In this document: piece after piece, positions 61,624-64,000 of the stretch
Numbering within the stretch: the first letter of the stretch is position 1
How the letters are laid out: each line of letters begins with the position of its first letter
From: Thalassovita mangrovi
GTDB taxonomy: Bacteria > Pseudomonadota > Alphaproteobacteria > Rhodobacterales > Rhodobacteraceae
NCBI RefSeq assembly: GCF_009857745.1
Contig: NZ_WWEN01000003.1
Location: forward strand, 372,001 to 436,000
DNA: 64,000 bases
Reading direction: 5' to 3'
Made by a program: the position numbers and the translations under genes
Notes under the pieces: model-generated
Seen by the model: only the letters and a program-made list of their open reading frames with translations
Told to the model about the DNA's origin: nothing
The model's database searches: none

Positions 61624-63879
61624 ATGACAAAGCAGAAAGTTACCCCGGAAGAGGCTTTGGCGTTCCATTTGGAACCCACCCCCGGGAAATTCGAAATCAC
61701 CGCGACCGTGCCGATGACCACGCAGCGCGACCTGTCTTTGGCTTATTCCCCCGGCGTCGCGGTGCCCTGCGAAGCGATCGCGGAAAACCCCGAAACCGCC
61801 TATGACTACACCAACAAGGGCAACCTTGTGGCGGTGATTTCCAACGGTACCGCCGTGTTGGGCCTTGGCAACCTGGGCGCTTTGGGATCGAAACCGGTGA
61901 TGGAAGGCAAGGCGGTGCTGTTCAAGCGCTTCGCCGACGTCAATTCCATCGATATCGAACTGGATACCGAGGACCCGGATGAAATCATCAAGGCGGTGAA
62001 GCTGATGGGGCCGACCTTCGGCGGCATCAATTTGGAAGACATCAAGGCGCCCGAGTGTTTCATCATCGAGCAGAAGCTCAAGGAAGAAATGGATATCCCG
62101 GTCTTCCACGACGACCAGCACGGCACGGCGGTGATCTGTGCGGCGGGGCTGATCAACGCGCTGCATATCTCGGGTAAGAAAATCGAGGACGTGAAAGTCG
62201 TTCTGAACGGGGCCGGTGCCGCCGGGATCGCCTGTATCGAACTGCTGAAGCGTATGGGCGCGCGGCATGAGAACTGCATCGTCTGCGACACCAAGGGTGT
62301 GATCTACCAGGGCCGGACCGAGGGCATGAACCAGTGGAAATCGGCCCATGCGGTGAAAACCGACCTGCGCACGCTGGATGAGGCGATGGAAGGCGCCGAC
62401 GTGTTCCTGGGCGTATCGGTCAAGGGCGCGGTGACCCCCGAAATGGTGGAAAAGATGGCCGACAACCCGGTGATCTTCGCCATGGCGAACCCCGATCCGG
62501 AAATCACCCCGGAAGAGGCCCATGCGGTGCGCGCCGATGCCATCGTGGCGACCGGCCGGTCGGATTACCCCAACCAGGTCAACAACGTGCTGGGCTTCCC
62601 CTACCTGTTCCGCGGCGCGCTGGATATCCACGCCCGCGCGATCAATGACGAGATGAAGATCGCCTGCGCCGAGGCGCTGGCGAAACTGGCGCGCGAAGAT
62701 GTGCCGGACGAGGTCGCGATGGCCTATGGCAAGGCGCTGACCTTCGGGCGCGATTACATCATCCCGACGCCGTTCGACCCGCGTCTGATCCACACCATCC
62801 CGCCGGCGGTGGCCAAGGCGGGGATGGATACCGGCGCAGCGCGCCGTCCGATCATCGACATGGACGCCTATCAGGTGTCTTTGAAATCGCGGATGGACCC
62901 GACCGCCAACGTGATGCGCGGCATCCATGCCCGCGCCCGCAAGGCGCAGGCGCGGATGATTTTTGCCGAGGGCGACGATCCCCGCGTGTTGCGCGCCGCC
63001 GTGCAATATCAGCGGTCCGGCCTGGGCAAGGCTTTGGTCGTCGGCCGCGAAGCGGATGTGAAGCAGAAGCTGGAAGCCGCCGGCATGGGCGACGCGGTGC
63101 GCGAACTGGAAGTGGTGAACGCCGCCAATACCCGGCATCTGGATACCTACAAGGATTTCCTTTACCGCCGCCTGCAGCGCAAGGGGTTCGACCGGCACGA
63201 CATTCACCGGCTGGCCGCGCGCGACCGGCACGTGTTTTCGTCGCTGATGCTGGCGCATGGCCATGGTGACGGGCTGATCACCGGGGCGACGCGGAAATCG
63301 GCGCATGTGCTGAAGCTGATCAACCACGTGTTCGACGCCGATGCCGAACATGGCGCGGTGGGTGTGACGGCGCTGCTGCACAAGGGGCGGATCGTGCTGA
63401 TTTCCGACACTCTGGTGCATGAATGGCCGAATGAGGAAGACCTTGCCAATATCGCCGAACGGTCGGCCGATGTGGCGCGGCACCTGGGGCTGGAACCGCG
63501 GGTGGCCTTCGTTAGCTTCTCGACCTTCGGCTATCCGGTGTCGGAACGGGCGGAAAAAATGCACCTGGCCCCGGGCGTTCTGGAAAAACGCGGCGTGGAT
63601 TTCGAATACGAAGGCGAAATGACCGTCGACGTGGCGCTGAACCCGAAAGCGGCCGAAGCCTATCCGTTCCAGCGGCTGACCGGCCCGGCCAATATCCTGG
63701 TGGTTCCGGCGCGGCATTCGGCCTCGATCTCGGTCAAGCTGATGCAGGAAATGGCGGGGGCGACCGTTGTGGGCCCGATCCTGTCGGGCGTCGACGTGCC
63801 GATCCAGATCTGTTCGACCGGTTCGACCGCCAACGACATCCTGAACATGGCGCTGCTGGCTGCCTGCAAGATCGGATAA
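61624..63879 (+). CDS. maeB: NADP-dependent malic enzyme with C-terminal phosphotransacetylase-like domain
   Basis: The 751-residue protein is the large MaeB type. Residues 1-430 are malic enzyme (RDLSLAYSPGVAVPCEAIAENPE, NLVAVISNGTAVLGLGNLGALGSKPVMEGKAVLFKRFADV, VFHDDQHGTAVICAAGL, VVLNGAGAAGIACIELL). Residues about 430-751 resemble PTA (IFAEGDDPRVLRAA, GHGDGLITGATRKSAHVL, GPANILVVPARHSAS) but usually serve regulation by acetyl-CoA rather than catalysis. It decarboxylates malate to pyruvate, making NADPH. The ribosome-binding site is weak. A PfkB kinase gene follows 15 bp after. Confidence 0.96.
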   Translation: MTKQKVTPEEALAFHLEPTPGKFEITATVPMTTQRDLSLAYSPGVAVPCEAIAENPETAYDYTNKGNLVAVISNGTAVLGLGNLGALGSKPVMEGKAVLFKRFADVNSIDIELDTEDPDEIIKAVKLMGPTFGGINLEDIKAPECFIIEQKLKEEMDIPVFHDDQHGTAVICAAGLINALHISGKKIEDVKVVLNGAGAAGIACIELLKRMGARHENCIVCDTKGVIYQGRTEGMNQWKSAHAVKTDLRTLDEAMEGADVFLGVSVKGAVTPEMVEKMADNPVIFAMANPDPEITPEEAHAVRADAIVATGRSDYPNQVNNVLGFPYLFRGALDIHARAINDEMKIACAEALAKLAREDVPDEVAMAYGKALTFGRDYIIPTPFDPRLIHTIPPAVAKAGMDTGAARRPIIDMDAYQVSLKSRMDPTANVMRGIHARARKAQARMIFAEGDDPRVLRAAVQYQRSGLGKALVVGREADVKQKLEAAGMGDAVRELEVVNAANTRHLDTYKDFLYRRLQRKGFDRHDIHRLAARDRHVFSSLMLAHGHGDGLITGATRKSAHVLKLINHVFDADAEHGAVGVTALLHKGRIVLISDTLVHEWPNEEDLANIAERSADVARHLGLEPRVAFVSFSTFGYPVSERAEKMHLAPGVLEKRGVDFEYEGEMTVDVALNPKAAEAYPFQRLTGPANILVVPARHSASISVKLMQEMAGATVVGPILSGVDVPIQICSTGSTANDILNMALLAACKIG

Positions 63880-63894
63880 GGAAGGACCGCCCCG

Positions 63895-64000
63895 ATGACC
63901 ATCTGGAACCTCGGGTCGATCAATTCCGACCATTTCTACCGCGTCGGGCACCTGCCGGCGCCGGGGGAAACCGTGCTGTCGGCGGGGATGGAACGCGGCC
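63895..64000 (+). CDS. PfkB/ribokinase-family carbohydrate kinase, 3' part beyond the window
   Basis: Thirty-five codons are visible. MTIWNLGSINSDHFYRVGHLPAPGETVLSAG contains the PfkB N-terminal pattern G-S-x-N-x-D and the P-x-P-G-E-T motif that lies before the first conserved Gly-Gly box. AAGGA precedes the ATG. It is cotranscribed with maeB. The sugar substrate cannot be told from this fragment. Confidence 0.75.
   Translation, partial: MTIWNLGSINSDHFYRVGHLPAPGETVLSAGMERG

Noticed and set aside
1-64000. CRISPR array, insertion sequence, prophage, integrase or toxin-antitoxin pair
   Set aside because: No direct-repeat array, transposase, integrase or recognised toxin-antitoxin family is seen. 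The gene content is housekeeping except for the first 6 kb.

Overview
This 64 kb window has the GC-rich codon use and gene content of an alphaproteobacterium, most likely a member of the Rhodobacteraceae (Rhodobacter/Roseobacter group). The taxonomic signs are the RegB/SenC/RegA redox-sensing locus, the hemD-Mic60-hemY operon, AddAB instead of RecBCD, the AmgK-MurU recycling pair, a CtrA box and GANTC sites, and a ParAB-parS segregation locus beside mnmE-mnmG-rsmG. Almost every gene is chromosomal housekeeping. I see no insertion sequence, prophage or CRISPR array.

Layout, left to right. 1-6.0 kb is the only clearly accessory part: a peptide ABC transporter (two ATPases, minus strand) divergent from a GntR regulator, a gamma-glutamyltransferase-like enzyme, a DUF1028 protein and a DMT exporter. 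It reads as an inducible peptide or gamma-glutamyl compound uptake cluster, with two dyad operators in the shared promoter. 6-9.8 kb holds tRNA-Thr(CGU) and the hemD-Mic60-hemY operon. 9.9-15.7 kb holds tsaD-gpsA-yciI-EVE, glmM and small genes. 15.7-18.0 kb holds ahcY with a ketopantoate-reductase-like gene. 19.8-22.6 kb is regA, senC and regB. 22.6-33.1 kb is a long co-directional run: a PAS protein behind a CtrA box, tsaE, amgK, murU, addB, addA and trxA, closed by a clear terminator. 34-37 kb is hslV-DUF2157-hslU. 38-44.4 kb holds smr-mltA-timA, fxsA, secB and the dnaQ-coaE-aroE-maf operon.

The 555 bp between maf and rho (44.4-44.95 kb) is the most notable place. It is the only long gap and is conspicuously AT-rich. 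It has a perfect DnaA box, an inverted pair of near-perfect boxes, a 46 bp AT-rich stretch, an IHF-consensus site and two GANTC sites. It lies exactly between the two gene blocks that flank the Caulobacter origin. I propose it as the chromosomal replication origin. To its right, rho-mnmE-mnmG-rsmG-parA-parB carries two perfect 16 bp parS centromere sites, embedded in the 5' ends of mnmG and rsmG. The window is thus the origin and centromere region of the main chromosome.

The right end (51.7-64 kb) holds rph-rdgB-hemW-DUF454, the heat-shock pair hrcA-grpE, a TPM-domain protein with an unusual TTG start, sulfide:quinone oxidoreductase, mutS, maeB and the first codons of a PfkB-family kinase. 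Across the window, four copies of an unexplained AGAGACTRTTYC motif lie inside unrelated genes. Starts were chosen from ribosome-binding sites, overlaps and family N-termini. All functional calls rest on motifs recognised by eye, not on database searches.
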